Assembly (NCBI GenBank): GCA_040830725.1
Contig: JBFOMG010000025.1
Span: 1 to 64,000 of the forward strand
Length of the DNA: 64,000 bases
Origin: JAWKWH01 sp040830725
GTDB taxonomy: Bacteria > Pseudomonadota > Alphaproteobacteria > Rhizobiales > Rhizobiaceae
Direction of reading: 5' to 3'
The notes beneath the pieces were generated by a model. The model worked only from the letters and a program-made list of their open reading frames with translations. It searched no databases and was not told the DNA's origin. Below, one piece after another: positions 25,885 to 35,729 of the stretch; the first letter of the stretch is position 1, and each line of letters opens with the position of its first letter. Made by a program: the position numbers and the translations under genes.

Positions 25885-26880
25885 ATGAGCGCCACTCAGC
25901 CAGTCTCCCTTTCCAACCGCCCGGCGGCGGGCATTGCCTTCATCATAGCCGGCATGACGGCGATTTCCGTCAACGACATGCTGATCAAACAATTGTCGGG
26001 CGGCTATCCCCTGCACCAGATGGTGTTCTTTCGTTCCTCAATCGGCATCATCTTCTCGCTGCTGCTGGTGCAGTTTGAGGGCGGTTGGTCGATTTTGAAA
26101 ACAAAAACGCCGGGATTGCACGCCATACGCGGCATTTTGATCGTCATCTCAAACCTGACTTTTTTCACCGCGCTCGCGGTAGTGCCGCTGGCCGATGCAA
26201 CAGCATTGTTTTTTGTCGCCCCTCTGATGATCACCTTGCTGTCGATCCCCTTCCTCGGCGAGAAGGTCGGACCCATGCGACTTGGCGCGGTCGCTGCGGG
26301 TTTTGCCGGCGTGGTGGTGATGGTGCAGCCCTGGGAAGACAGCAGTTCGCGCACCGCCAGCATGACGTTGCTGTTGCTACCCGTGGCGTCGGCCCTTGCC
26401 TATGCAATGAACCAGGTGCTGACCCGCAAGCTCGGCGCCACCAGCAAGGCTTCGGCCATGGCGGTCTACATCCAGGCAATCTTCATCATCGTTTCACTTG
26501 GATTTTATCTCGTTGCCGGCGATGGCGGGTTTGTCACGGAAACAGCCAATGACAGCGTGACATTTCTGTTGCGTGCCTGGGTCTGGCCATCGGGATTCGA
26601 CCAGTATTTGTTTATCGGTCTGGGCATCAATTCTGCCATCATCGGCTACGCGCTGTCGCAGGCTTACCGGCTGGCCGATGCCGCAACAATCGCCCCGTTT
26701 GAATATGTCGGGCTTCCGCTGGCGGTCATGTGGGGTTTTGTCATTTGGGGCGATTTGCCGGGTTCGGCCACCGTTCTGGGCATCGTCCTGATCGCCGGCT
26801 CCGGCCTGTTTGTCTTTGCCCGCGAACGCCACAAGCAGCGATTGCTGGTCGCCAACAAACGGGTTCACCGTCGATATTGA
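25885..26880 (+). CDS. DMT-superfamily (EamA) transporter
   Basis: 331 residues, ten TM segments in two EamA repeats (first about 15-145, second about 155-315). Patterns such as FFTALAVVPLADATALFFVAPL and AQAYRLADAATIAPFEYVGLP-like repeat ends are typical of the drug/metabolite transporter family. The GTG at 25870 is possible but ATG 25885 gives the usual short N-terminus. Likely a metabolite exporter; substrate unknown. Divergent from dnaG. Confidence 0.85.
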   Translation: MSATQPVSLSNRPAAGIAFIIAGMTAISVNDMLIKQLSGGYPLHQMVFFRSSIGIIFSLLLVQFEGGWSILKTKTPGLHAIRGILIVISNLTFFTALAVVPLADATALFFVAPLMITLLSIPFLGEKVGPMRLGAVAAGFAGVVVMVQPWEDSSSRTASMTLLLLPVASALAYAMNQVLTRKLGATSKASAMAVYIQAIFIIVSLGFYLVAGDGGFVTETANDSVTFLLRAWVWPSGFDQYLFIGLGINSAIIGYALSQAYRLADAATIAPFEYVGLPLAVMWGFVIWGDLPGSATVLGIVLIAGSGLFVFARERHKQRLLVANKRVHRRY

Positions 26881-26885
26881 TGGAC

Positions 26886-26914
26886 AAAAAATACGGCCGG
26901 CGAACCGGCCGTAT
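26886..26914. terminator. Strong terminator for the secreted-protein gene, perhaps bidirectional
   Basis: Perfect 10-bp arms (26891-26900 with 26905-26914, CGAA loop on the plus strand). On the minus strand the stem is followed by a run of U (complement of 26886-26890), the classic intrinsic terminator for the gene at 26942-27562. It lies only 11 bp after the convergent DMT gene and may serve it as well. Confidence 0.8.
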
Positions 26915-26941
26915 TGTCATTCAGTACACACCAGATCGGCG

Positions 26942-27562
26942 TTACCAGCCACAGACCTTCGCGGTCATGCGGCACTGGATGATCACCGAGCGGGCATAGT
27001 GGCCGCCAAGACGGTAGCAACCCGGCTGATACGCTCTGACACCGCGGCTTTGCAGCGAACGGCCGGTGCGCCGCCGCAGCGCATTGTCCAGCGTGTGATA
27101 GACCAGGGCCTGGGCACCATCGACCGTATGGTCAGACGCTTCGGCAGTGAATTTGCGGCAGCCTTTGCGAAAGCGTGGAAAATGCGGCTGGATGCGGAAG
27201 ATCGGGTCGATCCTTCTCGGCGGATGCGGCTCGACCGGCTGAATGCGAACCGGCGGCCGGGGTGCCGCCACAGGCGTGGTGCACCACGACGCCTGAACCT
27301 GGCACGACACGTTGTTGGTTCCGTCGTCAAGGAAGAAACATGCCGGCTGCGAATACTGGATTTGCGCCCCGGCTGCACCACCCTGATAGGCCCTGGCAGT
27401 CGCATCCTGACGTGCCAGGAAACCGGCATGGTCTTGCGACGGGCCGATGCCGCGCCCCTCCACCGCCGCACAGGCGGCCCATGCTGATGAGGTTCCAAAA
27501 GAACCAATGGCAACCAGCGCCGCCGAGACTGCCGCGGCAAAAAAACTTCGACTTGAAAACAC
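26942..27562 (-). CDS. Small secreted Cys-rich protein of unknown function
   Basis: 206 residues from GTG 27562 with GGGGGAG 8 nt upstream. Signal peptide about 1-29 (AAAVSAALVAIGSFGTSSAWA). The mature part has about eight Cys, a Pro/Arg-rich centre (RPPVRIQPVEPHPPRRIDP), and a C-terminal half with repeated Cys-containing strands ending RMTAKVCGW. Disulfides in the periplasm or outside the cell are likely. No family recognised. Monocistronic with its own terminator. Confidence 0.6.
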   Translation of the reverse strand: MFSSRSFFAAAVSAALVAIGSFGTSSAWAACAAVEGRGIGPSQDHAGFLARQDATARAYQGGAAGAQIQYSQPACFFLDDGTNNVSCQVQASWCTTPVAAPRPPVRIQPVEPHPPRRIDPIFRIQPHFPRFRKGCRKFTAEASDHTVDGAQALVYHTLDNALRRRTGRSLQSRGVRAYQPGCYRLGGHYARSVIIQCRMTAKVCGW

Positions 27563-27677
27563 GCAGGTACTCCCCCTGAAACAAACGCCGCACCATTTGG
27601 TTCCCGTAAGTTAGCGTTCCCTAAAACCGGCTAAGAGTCAAATCCTTAGCGCCGAAAAGGGCAGGTGTTCTAAGGGC

Positions 27678-30600
27678 TTATTCTGCTCTCTGCAGGGGCA
27701 CATTGATCTCGAGCTGCCCGCCATAAGCTTCAAAGCCTGACCGGCCGATTCCATCATAGAATCCGCTCGCCCTCACGGAGGTTCCACCCGGCGAAGTGTA
27801 GGCCAGGCCAATGTCTGCGCGGCCACGCAATCCGCCGATGGTTTCGACTGAGCCGGTCGGGGTCGTCGATGTCTTGGAACGGAAATCCCAGATGCCTTCG
27901 AACTTGGCCGATGGCGTCAGCGTTCCGCCGTCCTCAAGCACCATGTTGTAGCTGAACTGCGGTCCGAAGATGACACGTCCCAGTTCCAGTGTCTGGCTGG
28001 GTATCGTATTGCCGAGCGTGTCGATATAGGTCTTCTGCCGCTCGTGGAAATAGAGCAATTCGGCAGCCGGATTGACGTTGAGATTACCCATGCTCATCGA
28101 ACCGGTGACCTGCAAGCTGGCCAGGAACCGGTCGGTGTCAAACTGATCAGTGTAGGTTCCGATCGGATTGATGTCATTGTAGGACTGACCGTAGTGAACC
28201 CGCCCGTCTATGTAGATATTCTGCCATGGATTGGCGACGAAATACGGCCCGGCCATCCAGCCAAAACCATCGACCGTTGCAACCGTCGTGGACGAATCCC
28301 ATCCCGCCCAGTCCAGTTGTACAATGCCGCCAACCACCAGATTTGGATTGATCAGATAGTCGGCGCCCAAATGCAGCATGCCCAGATGGCTGTTGCTGCC
28401 GGTCGTGTCGGTGTGTGAGAAAAAGCCGTTCACCCAGACATCAAACTTCGGCGTGTCGTAGTCGTTTGCACCATGCTGGCTCGAATGCCAGGTTTTGATC
28501 TTGTGCAAACTCGTCGAGAATTTCGAGTTCGAAGAGGAAAGCGTTCCGCTGCCGGTAAATTCCAGCGGAGCGACACCCGGCGTGCTGCGCTCTTTCAGCC
28601 TTGATCCCAGGTCGGGCTGGTTGGCAGTCATCTGGTCGGCGCGGTGCTCCATGAATTTCATGATCGATTCTTGCGTCTGCCGGATAACTTCATTGCCATC
28701 GCGAATATTCGTGAACGTACAGACAATCGCCTCGCCATTGTCGATATCGATGTCGACAGACCGGTTTGGCAGGTCGATCACCGTGCCGGCGTCCGTATCA
28801 CCGGTGCACACGATCGCATTCAGCACCCACCCGGTCGTGATATCTTCACTGACAGTGTAGACACCGGCCGGTTTGGCGATTGCTGCCGAGGTTGCAGTAT
28901 TGCCGACCGTGGTCAGCGAGATCGCATCGAAATCCGCATCGGCGGAGGAAAATTCAAATGTTCCGTCGCCGGCCGCTGCAGGGGCGGTGTTCTTGACGAT
29001 CGTGACGGTGCCAAGCGGGAAGTCAACGGTAGTGTCTTCGACGACCGAATTGTCGCCCGGAGCCGGATCGACAAGATCGGACACGACATCGACCTGGTGC
29101 TGGATCACACCGACGGTTCCGGCATCAACATTGATATTGATCGTAAACACCGCATTGCCACCATTGGCGATGGTTCCCAGGCTGCAGGTCGGCACGCCGT
29201 TCGGATCTTCCGCGCAGCCGGACGTCGAAACAAAGGTAACACCCGCCGGCAGTGTCACCGTCGCCACCACGTTGGTTGCATCCTGGGGACCGTTGTTTGT
29301 CACCGTCGCCGTATATTCGACCGGATTGCCGGTGATGACAGGATCGACATCATCAACCAATGTCACCGAGATATCGGCGGCAGGCGTGTTCACGGTGGTG
29401 TCTTCGCTCACCGAGTTGTTCGCAAGGTCAGGATCGGCCTCGTCCGCCGTCACCGTCGCTTGCGCCGTGATAACCCCGGTCGTTCCGCCATCAACCGTCA
29501 CGTCGATCGTCACGACGGCGTTTGCGCCAGACGCAATTGAACCGATCGAACACGTCGGAACACCGTTCGGGTCTTCAGCGCAGCCTGTTGTTGAGACGAA
29601 AGTCACTCCTGCCGGCAGCGTGACGGTCATGACCACATTGGTCGCATCCTGCGGCCCGTTATTGGTGATCGTTGCCGTGTAAGCCAGAGCACCGCCCGAA
29701 ACAGCCGGGTCCGGACTGTCGGCCAGCGCAATGGAAAGGTCGGCCATCGGATCCCCAACCGTCAACGTGTCGGTTGCCGTACCGGAATTGCCGGATGACG
29801 AGGTCAGGTCACCGGTTGTGTTGACATGCGCACCGGCGGTCATCGAGGTGACATCGGCCTGCACGGTACAGACCGCACCAGCCCCGACCGTACCGCCGGT
29901 ATAGCTGATCACGCCTGAGCCATCCGCGGCCGTCACCGTTCCGCCGGTACACGTCGTGGACGCATTGGCCGGGGTGGCAACCGTGACGCCGGCGGGCAAA
30001 TTGTCAGTGAAATCAAGCGCCGAGGCCGCCAAGGTGGAAGCCGAATTGTCGATGGTGAATGTCAGGGTCGAAACGCCGCCAAACAATATCGGATTAGGTG
30101 CAAACACCTTGGCGAAGGTGGGAGGTGGCTCGATCGTCAGGTCAGCCGTCGCCGGGCCGGCAACGGGAAGACCGTTTGAGACCAAATCGCTGGTGGTGTT
30201 GGGATAGGTGCCCGCGGTTGCTGTACCGGGCACAGCCAGGTCAACCACAATCGTGCAGCTTGCCGAAGGCGCAAGCGTGCCGCCGACGAATGTAAGAAGG
30301 GAGGTGCCGGAAACGGTGCCGCCACAGGTGTTGGTAGTGGTCCCCGTGGCAACAAGCCCGGTGATCACCGCATCAAGATCGTCGGTGAAGCCGAATACCG
30401 ACAGGCTGTTGACCGTATCATTGTTGATGATGTCGAAAGTAAGCGTCGGTGTTCCGCCTGGAACCGAGGGACCATCAAAGGATTTGGTGAATGTCGGTGA
30501 AACCACATTCGAAACATCCAGATCGTCGGAAGCGGCTTCGCCAAAGACCGGAAAGCCGCCAATTGTGCCGGTTACGGAACTGGTCGTATTTGTATAGGCG

Positions 30601-33491
30601 CCCACTGCGGCACCCCCGGGAACGGTCAGTGATGTCCTGATCGTACAGCTGCCACCGGCAGCAATTCCCACTCCGGAGACACTGATCATGTCGGTTCCGG
30701 TTCCCGCAACCGTTCCGCCACAATCGTTGAACAGCACGCTGTCAAACGTCAAACCGGCAAGCGCGGCACCAAGGTTATCGTCAAATTCGACCGCCGAGAC
30801 CGCTTGGGTGGCATTGGAATTGGTGATGACGAACTCTAATGTCACCGGATCGCCTGCCGCCACCGGATCGTCTGTGAAGGTTTTGGCCAGAACCAGCTGA
30901 CTGGAAAAAACTTCAAGGTCATCGTTCGCGGGATCCACAATGACGACTCCGCCACCCATGGTCGCCGTCAAACTGCTCGTCACATTGCCGAAAGATCCAT
31001 CTGCCGCCCCTGGTGGCACGGTCAAATCGACGTCGATTGTACAGCTTGTACCTGCCGATACAGTGCCACCGGTGTAGGTCAGAAATGTCGTCCCCGACAT
31101 TGTTCCTCCGCAGGTGTTGGCTGTCGGAGGACCTGAGGCAGCCAACCCTGGAAGATTTAGCTGCACATTGTCGGTAAAGAATACGCCGGTCGCGTCGTCC
31201 GTCGGATGCTGATTGTCCATTGTAAAACGCAGCGTGACGGTATCGCCGGCTACGACCGGATCATTGATAAATTCCTTGCTGAAAAACAATCCGCCAACCG
31301 ACAGCGGAGCACTCGCTGCCGGAAAGTCGACTGCGGTTCCACCAGCAGGTGTGGCCGACAATGCGCTTGTCGTATTGGTGTAATTACCAGACGCGGCACC
31401 CGCCGGAACATTCAGGCTGACCGTGATCTGGCAAGTGGCGCCCGGTGACAGAGTACCACCGGCATAGGTCAACAACGTGTCGCCGCCCGAACCTGTCAGC
31501 GAACCACCGCAGGTATTGACGGATGGCGGCAAATTGGCGGTCAAACCGGCGAGAACGGTTGCCAAATCGTCTGTGAAACCGATAGCGGTAGCGTCAACCG
31601 GCGAGTTGGGTGCGCTTTCAATATCGAACGTCAGGTCAACCGTCCCGCCCGGTACCGCCGTTCCCGAGAACGATTTGTTGAAACCCAGATTAAGGCCGGC
31701 ATTGACGGTCAAATTGGCTGATGCTGGAGGAGTAACGCGTGTCGCGCCGTCAATCGTCGACGTCAGCTCACTTGTTGTATTGGTGTAGGTCCCGCCGGAC
31801 AGATCAGACGGAATGGTCAGGGTCACATCGAAGGTACAGCTCGCACCTGCAGCAAGATTCCCCCCTGTAAGCCGCAGACCCTGCCTGTCGATGTCGGGAA
31901 AAAACAGACTCAACGTGGATCCCACACCGCAAGGCGGGTCCGGGACCGGCGGCAGCGTAACCGCAATCGGGAATGGCAGGAAACCGGTCCCCGGTCCCCC
32001 ATCTGTCAATTCATCCGAAAAGGTAATGTCGGTTGCTGCGCTCGTCGCACCGGCGGGATGCTCAATCGTAAATCGCAACGTGACATCGTCACCGGCATTC
32101 ACGCTGCCTGGAATGAACGCCTTGGTGAAATTCACGTTTGCGCCGGGTGACACAAACAGGTCGTCCGTAGCCATGTTGCCAACAACCGGACTGCCATCGA
32201 CCGTCGCCGTAACCGCGCCTGTCGTATTGGTGTAGACACCTGGCGTCGCACCTGCCGGAACCGACAGGCTGGTTCGCACAGTACACGTCGCTTCAGGTGC
32301 AATCGTTCCGCCAGATAGACCGATTGTCGTGCCGCCAACACCTGCAACCGAACCGCCGCAATCATTTGAGATCAGGCTGTCGAACGTCAGACCGGCTAGT
32401 ACGGTTGTCAGATCGTCGGTAAATGCAACGCTCGTCGCCGGAAAATTGCGGTCGTTGTTCTGGATGGTGAACTCGAGCGTCACCGCGCCGCCCGGGCCGA
32501 CCGGATCGTCGGTGAATTCCTTGGTGATCTGCAACGATGAACCGTTGACCGTCAACGTATCATTGGCAGATCCGGCGCTGGTGAAATCGGCAATCAGCTC
32601 AACGGAATTTTCGTGCGCACCAACCGCAGTTCCGACGACATCGACCGTAACCGTGCAGATCGCGCCTGCTCCGAGAACCTCAAATCCGGGAGTAAACGTG
32701 CTGCCATCCGCATCCAGTACGATGGTTGATGTACCCGGCACGGCGGTCAAAGTGGTGTCGGGGAGGCCGGCGCTCACACAATCGGTCGAAGCATTTGACG
32801 GGCCGGCGACTTGAACTCCCACCGGCAGATTGTCGGTAAAATCAAGATTCCCGATCCGGCTCGCGTTCAGTGAATTATCGATCGTGAATGTCAGCGTCGA
32901 ACGGCCGCCGAGGTTGACCGTTGACGGCGCAAATGATTTCGAGAAAGCCGGTAGGGATGTGACAACAGTCAGATCGTCACTTGCCGTACCCGAATTGCCT
33001 GCCGATGAGGTCAGATCGCCTGTGATGTTGGAATAGACGCCTGCATCAGGCGCGGTAACATCAACGGTAATTGTACAGATTTCGGGAAAGGCAACAGAAC
33101 CAGAACCAACAGCACCACCTGAAAACGTGATCGTGCTGCCGCCGGCAGGCGCGGTCACAACCGGAGTAGCACCTCCACCGTCACAGTTCGTTACGGTCAC
33201 ATTGGGCGCCGGCGCAATGACCATCGCGCCCGGAACACCGGGGAGATTGTCAGTAAACGCCAGAGAAGTAATTGGTGTGCCGACCTCGTTCACGATGGTG
33301 AACGTCAGCGTCGAAACCGAACCCGGGCCAATGGTATCCGGCGTAAATACCTTGGTGAAGTTTGGGGGAGAAACTTGCGCCAGCGCTGGGCGAACTGATA
33401 GCAGTGCCAAAGCGACCAGAACTGCAACCAAAATTGCCTGATACGCCAGCCTGGTGATTTTCTCACCAGACACCTTCGCAAAGGTACCCAT
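27678..33491 (-). CDS. Giant surface adhesin: nine ~130-residue repeats, two DUF11 units, autotransporter-type C-terminus
   Basis: 1937 residues. Signal sequence about 1-39 (long basic n-region, ending ALAQ). Nine tandem ~130-residue immunoglobulin-like repeats follow (about 42-1250), each opening with a (F/L)xK(S/A/V/E)F motif (FTKVF, FSKSF, ITKEF, FTKAF, FNKSF, FSKEF, LAKTF, FTKSF, FAKVF) and containing LTFTI, TDNLP/TDDL and C-T-I/V-x-V blocks. Two DUF11 units (about 1250-1370 and 1370-1490) share NNGPQDATNVV and GCAEDPNGVPTC. A SpaA/prealbumin-like unit (about 1493-1595) and an autotransporter-like beta-barrel (about 1687-1937) complete it. The paired Cys in most repeats suggest disulfides. 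Probably an outer-membrane-anchored adhesin; target unknown. Confidence 0.82.
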   Translation of the reverse strand: MGTFAKVSGEKITRLAYQAILVAVLVALALLSVRPALAQVSPPNFTKVFTPDTIGPGSVSTLTFTIVNEVGTPITSLAFTDNLPGVPGAMVIAPAPNVTVTNCDGGGATPVVTAPAGGSTITFSGGAVGSGSVAFPEICTITVDVTAPDAGVYSNITGDLTSSAGNSGTASDDLTVVTSLPAFSKSFAPSTVNLGGRSTLTFTIDNSLNASRIGNLDFTDNLPVGVQVAGPSNASTDCVSAGLPDTTLTAVPGTSTIVLDADGSTFTPGFEVLGAGAICTVTVDVVGTAVGAHENSVELIADFTSAGSANDTLTVNGSSLQITKEFTDDPVGPGGAVTLEFTIQNNDRNFPATSVAFTDDLTTVLAGLTFDSLISNDCGGSVAGVGGTTIGLSGGTIAPEATCTVRTSLSVPAGATPGVYTNTTGAVTATVDGSPVVGNMATDDLFVSPGANVNFTKAFIPGSVNAGDDVTLRFTIEHPAGATSAATDITFSDELTDGGPGTGFLPFPIAVTLPPVPDPPCGVGSTLSLFFPDIDRQGLRLTGGNLAAGASCTFDVTLTIPSDLSGGTYTNTTSELTSTIDGATRVTPPASANLTVNAGLNLGFNKSFSGTAVPGGTVDLTFDIESAPNSPVDATAIGFTDDLATVLAGLTANLPPSVNTCGGSLTGSGGDTLLTYAGGTLSPGATCQITVSLNVPAGAASGNYTNTTSALSATPAGGTAVDFPAASAPLSVGGLFFSKEFINDPVVAGDTVTLRFTMDNQHPTDDATGVFFTDNVQLNLPGLAASGPPTANTCGGTMSGTTFLTYTGGTVSAGTSCTIDVDLTVPPGAADGSFGNVTSSLTATMGGGVVIVDPANDDLEVFSSQLVLAKTFTDDPVAAGDPVTLEFVITNSNATQAVSAVEFDDNLGAALAGLTFDSVLFNDCGGTVAGTGTDMISVSGVGIAAGGSCTIRTSLTVPGGAAVGAYTNTTSSVTGTIGGFPVFGEAASDDLDVSNVVSPTFTKSFDGPSVPGGTPTLTFDIINNDTVNSLSVFGFTDDLDAVITGLVATGTTTNTCGGTVSGTSLLTFVGGTLAPSASCTIVVDLAVPGTATAGTYPNTTSDLVSNGLPVAGPATADLTIEPPPTFAKVFAPNPILFGGVSTLTFTIDNSASTLAASALDFTDNLPAGVTVATPANASTTCTGGTVTAADGSGVISYTGGTVGAGAVCTVQADVTSMTAGAHVNTTGDLTSSSGNSGTATDTLTVGDPMADLSIALADSPDPAVSGGALAYTATITNNGPQDATNVVMTVTLPAGVTFVSTTGCAEDPNGVPTCSIGSIASGANAVVTIDVTVDGGTTGVITAQATVTADEADPDLANNSVSEDTTVNTPAADISVTLVDDVDPVITGNPVEYTATVTNNGPQDATNVVATVTLPAGVTFVSTSGCAEDPNGVPTCSLGTIANGGNAVFTININVDAGTVGVIQHQVDVVSDLVDPAPGDNSVVEDTTVDFPLGTVTIVKNTAPAAAGDGTFEFSSADADFDAISLTTVGNTATSAAIAKPAGVYTVSEDITTGWVLNAIVCTGDTDAGTVIDLPNRSVDIDIDNGEAIVCTFTNIRDGNEVIRQTQESIMKFMEHRADQMTANQPDLGSRLKERSTPGVAPLEFTGSGTLSSSNSKFSTSLHKIKTWHSSQHGANDYDTPKFDVWVNGFFSHTDTTGSNSHLGMLHLGADYLINPNLVVGGIVQLDWAGWDSSTTVATVDGFGWMAGPYFVANPWQNIYIDGRVHYGQSYNDINPIGTYTDQFDTDRFLASLQVTGSMSMGNLNVNPAAELLYFHERQKTYIDTLGNTIPSQTLELGRVIFGPQFSYNMVLEDGGTLTPSAKFEGIWDFRSKTSTTPTGSVETIGGLRGRADIGLAYTSPGGTSVRASGFYDGIGRSGFEAYGGQLEINVPLQRAE

Positions 33492-33677
33492 CGCCGTCCC
33501 GCCTTACTTCCGGATCATTTCGCCCGGATATCTCCGGAAAAAATTCAATCAGGCAGGTCACATGGGGTCAATTGACGGCGGATAAGTTATTGCGAAAATT
33601 AGAACTGTTTGTATTAGGTGTTGCGAAAATAACCCACATTCCGCGCATGGAACCTGATATTTTTCGGTGAATAGCTT

Positions 33678-34559
33678 CTAAGAGCTGTCCTCGATCCGCG
33701 GCACTTTCTCCGCGGCTTTTTCAGCCTGCTGTTCCACACCCGATTCGTCTGCTGACTGGTCATCGTGATCTTCACCGGCCGGTCTCTCGTCTGCCCAGAT
33801 CAAAGCCTTGTAATCAAAGCCAAATTCCAGTGTCGGCTTGACGATCTGGAAATAAGGCGACAGGTCGAAATCACGTGGCGTGAACAGCGAATGATGGCGG
33901 ATGTGCAGGATATCCCTGCGCGAATATCGCGATGCGGCGTGGGTGCGACCCGGCGCCAGCGTGACTTCCGGCAATATCGGATAACGCACCGTCTGAAATG
34001 CCTGTGCGATCAGCGACGAACAGATCGCCCGGGTCGGGTCGCCCGAACCGAATGCCAGCATGCGCCTGCGCCAGCGCACCGGAACCGGCGGGGTCGGGAA
34101 AAAGTATCGCAGCATGTCGATGATGTTCTTCAGATCGTATTTGAGACCGATCTGCGAAATCATGAACTCAACCACCCTCTCGCGGTCTTCCGGCGTCAGT
34201 CCGTGCGCCCGGCATATGCGGGTGTTGTAGGTTTTGTACTTGGACAGAGGCACCGCCACACACCCTTCGCCGATATTGACCTCGATCAGACGGGGGCGCT
34301 TGCTGCCATCCTTCGGCTTGGGCAGTGCATTGCCGATATAGACAGCGGCATGGCTCCAGGTCGATTGGGTAAGGTATTTGATGACGGCTGAGACTTTCTG
34401 GTTGCCCTCGACCAACAGCACATCGCCGGGAACCAGCGATCGATGCAATGTTTCCGGATCCGAGGGCGTGTAAGGTTCGTAACCGGAGGATTCTGTCTCC
34501 AGCCTGTCGGCGAGAAAATGACCAATCCGGTCGAGAAGCGTATCGGCTTGCGCACTCAT
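33678..34559 (-). CDS. YiiX/YaeF-like permuted papain-fold hydrolase
   Basis: 293 residues. The circularly permuted papain (NlpC/P60-like) order is visible: GDVLLVEGNQKVSAVIKYLT, then the His in WSHAAVYIG, then the Cys in AICSSLIAQAFQ about 140 residues later. The family includes putative amidases or acyl hydrolases of unknown substrate. An Asp/Glu-rich tail (about 265-293) is disordered. No signal peptide is seen at ATG 34559; SD is weak, so the start is uncertain. Divergent from mbfA. Confidence 0.72.
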   Translation of the reverse strand: MSAQADTLLDRIGHFLADRLETESSGYEPYTPSDPETLHRSLVPGDVLLVEGNQKVSAVIKYLTQSTWSHAAVYIGNALPKPKDGSKRPRLIEVNIGEGCVAVPLSKYKTYNTRICRAHGLTPEDRERVVEFMISQIGLKYDLKNIIDMLRYFFPTPPVPVRWRRRMLAFGSGDPTRAICSSLIAQAFQTVRYPILPEVTLAPGRTHAASRYSRRDILHIRHHSLFTPRDFDLSPYFQIVKPTLEFGFDYKALIWADERPAGEDHDDQSADESGVEQQAEKAAEKVPRIEDSS

Positions 34560-34710
34560 GAAAGGAATATGGCCTAATCCCCCCGGTGCGTGAAGGGCCT
34601 CCACGACTGATGGTGCCTTCTTGTCCAAACGTGAACCGCCGTGAGCACCTGGCCGTAAGAGAGTTGTGACGTGACAATGCCGCGTTGACTGTGACAATTG
34701 CCGACCATAG

Positions 34711-34727
34711 TTTGGAATGATTCTAAT
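34711..34727 (+). promoter_or_regulatory. Candidate Irr (ICE) box upstream of mbfA
   Basis: TTTGGAATGATTCTAAT closely matches the rhizobial iron-control element (palindromic TTTAGAA-N3-TTCTAAA) bound by Irr. It ends 18 bp before the mbfA ATG, overlapping where the promoter or transcription start should be, consistent with Irr repression in low iron, as known for mbfA in Bradyrhizobium and Agrobacterium. Confidence 0.65.
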
Positions 34728-34745
34728 ACGTAAAAAAGTCTGTTC

Positions 34746-35729
34746 ATGTTCTCAAGATTTTTCGGCTTCAATCGCCGCCCCTTTACGTCCCTTACCGAGC
34801 AGGAAATCCTCGCCTTGGCTATTTCGTCGGAAGAGGACGACGCACGTATCTATCGAGCCTACGCGGACGGATTGCGCGAGGAATACCCGCAATCGGCCAA
34901 GGTGTTTGACGAAATGGCCGAGGAAGAGGACAGGCATCGTGATCACCTGATCGAGGCTCACCGCAGCCGCTTCGGTGAATCGATCCCGCTGATCCGGCGT
35001 GAACATGTGCGCGGCTACTACGAGCGCAAGCCGGACTGGCTGGTGCGACCGCTCGGGCTTGAAAAAGTGCGAGACCAGGCCGAAGCCATGGAAGCGCAAG
35101 CGCACCGGTTTTACCTTGAGGCCGCCAAGCGGACGACCGACGCATCGACGCGAAAAATGCTTGGCCAGCTGGCGGCCGAAGAGAAGTCGCACGTTTCGAT
35201 GGCGCAGCGCCTCGGCTTGAAACACCTGACGGAGGATGCGCGCGAAGAGGAAGAACAGGCCGAACGCAAACAGTTCATTCTGACTTACGTCCAGCCGGGA
35301 CTTGCCGGTCTGATGGATGGCTCGGTCTCGACATTGGCGCCAATTTTTGCAGCCGCATTTGCCACGCACGACACATGGCAGACTTTCCTCGTCGGTCTCG
35401 CCGCATCGATCGGTGCTGGCATTTCGATGGGATTTACCGAAGTCGCATCCGACGATGGCGTCATTTCCGGCCGCGGCTCGCCGATCAAGCGCGGTTTGGC
35501 AACGGGCATCATGACCACAGTCGGCGGACTGGGACATGCGTTGCCATATTTGATCTCCGATTTCTGGACCGCCACCACAATTGCAATCGCCATCGTGTTT
35601 GTTGAGCTCTGGGCCATCGTCTGGATTCAGCACCGGTGGATGGAAACGCCGTGGAGCCGGGCGATCTTTCAGGTGGTGCTTGGCGGAGCGTTGGTGTTTG
35701 GCGCCGGTATGCTGATCGGTAATGCCTGA
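34746..35729 (+). CDS. mbfA: MbfA: ferritin-like/VIT1 iron exporter
   Basis: 327 residues. N-terminal ferritin-like (erythrin) di-iron domain about 10-165, with ligands in SSEEDDARIY, EEEDRHRDH (ExxH at 61-64), EAMEAQAHRFY and AAEEKSHVSMA. The C-terminal half (about 175-325) is a VIT1/CCC1 membrane domain with GLMDGSVSTLAPIFAAAFAT and GFTEVASDDG. MbfA proteins export Fe2+ from the cytoplasm and protect against iron and peroxide stress. The gene has a weak SD, starts 18 bp after an ICE-box-like site, and overlaps the following permease gene by 8 bp. Confidence 0.92.
   Translation: MFSRFFGFNRRPFTSLTEQEILALAISSEEDDARIYRAYADGLREEYPQSAKVFDEMAEEEDRHRDHLIEAHRSRFGESIPLIRREHVRGYYERKPDWLVRPLGLEKVRDQAEAMEAQAHRFYLEAAKRTTDASTRKMLGQLAAEEKSHVSMAQRLGLKHLTEDAREEEEQAERKQFILTYVQPGLAGLMDGSVSTLAPIFAAAFATHDTWQTFLVGLAASIGAGISMGFTEVASDDGVISGRGSPIKRGLATGIMTTVGGLGHALPYLISDFWTATTIAIAIVFVELWAIVWIQHRWMETPWSRAIFQVVLGGALVFGAGMLIGNA

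Noticed and set aside
29000..33300. Regularly spaced repeats that might be read as a CRISPR array
   Set aside because: The period is about 390 bp (130 residues) and the repeats are protein-coding and degenerate; no short direct repeats with spacers and no cas gene.
28044..33441. Many plus-strand frames of 100-300 codons opposite the adhesin gene
   Set aside because: The adhesin repeats leave long antisense frames; no SD or recognisable domain in any of them.
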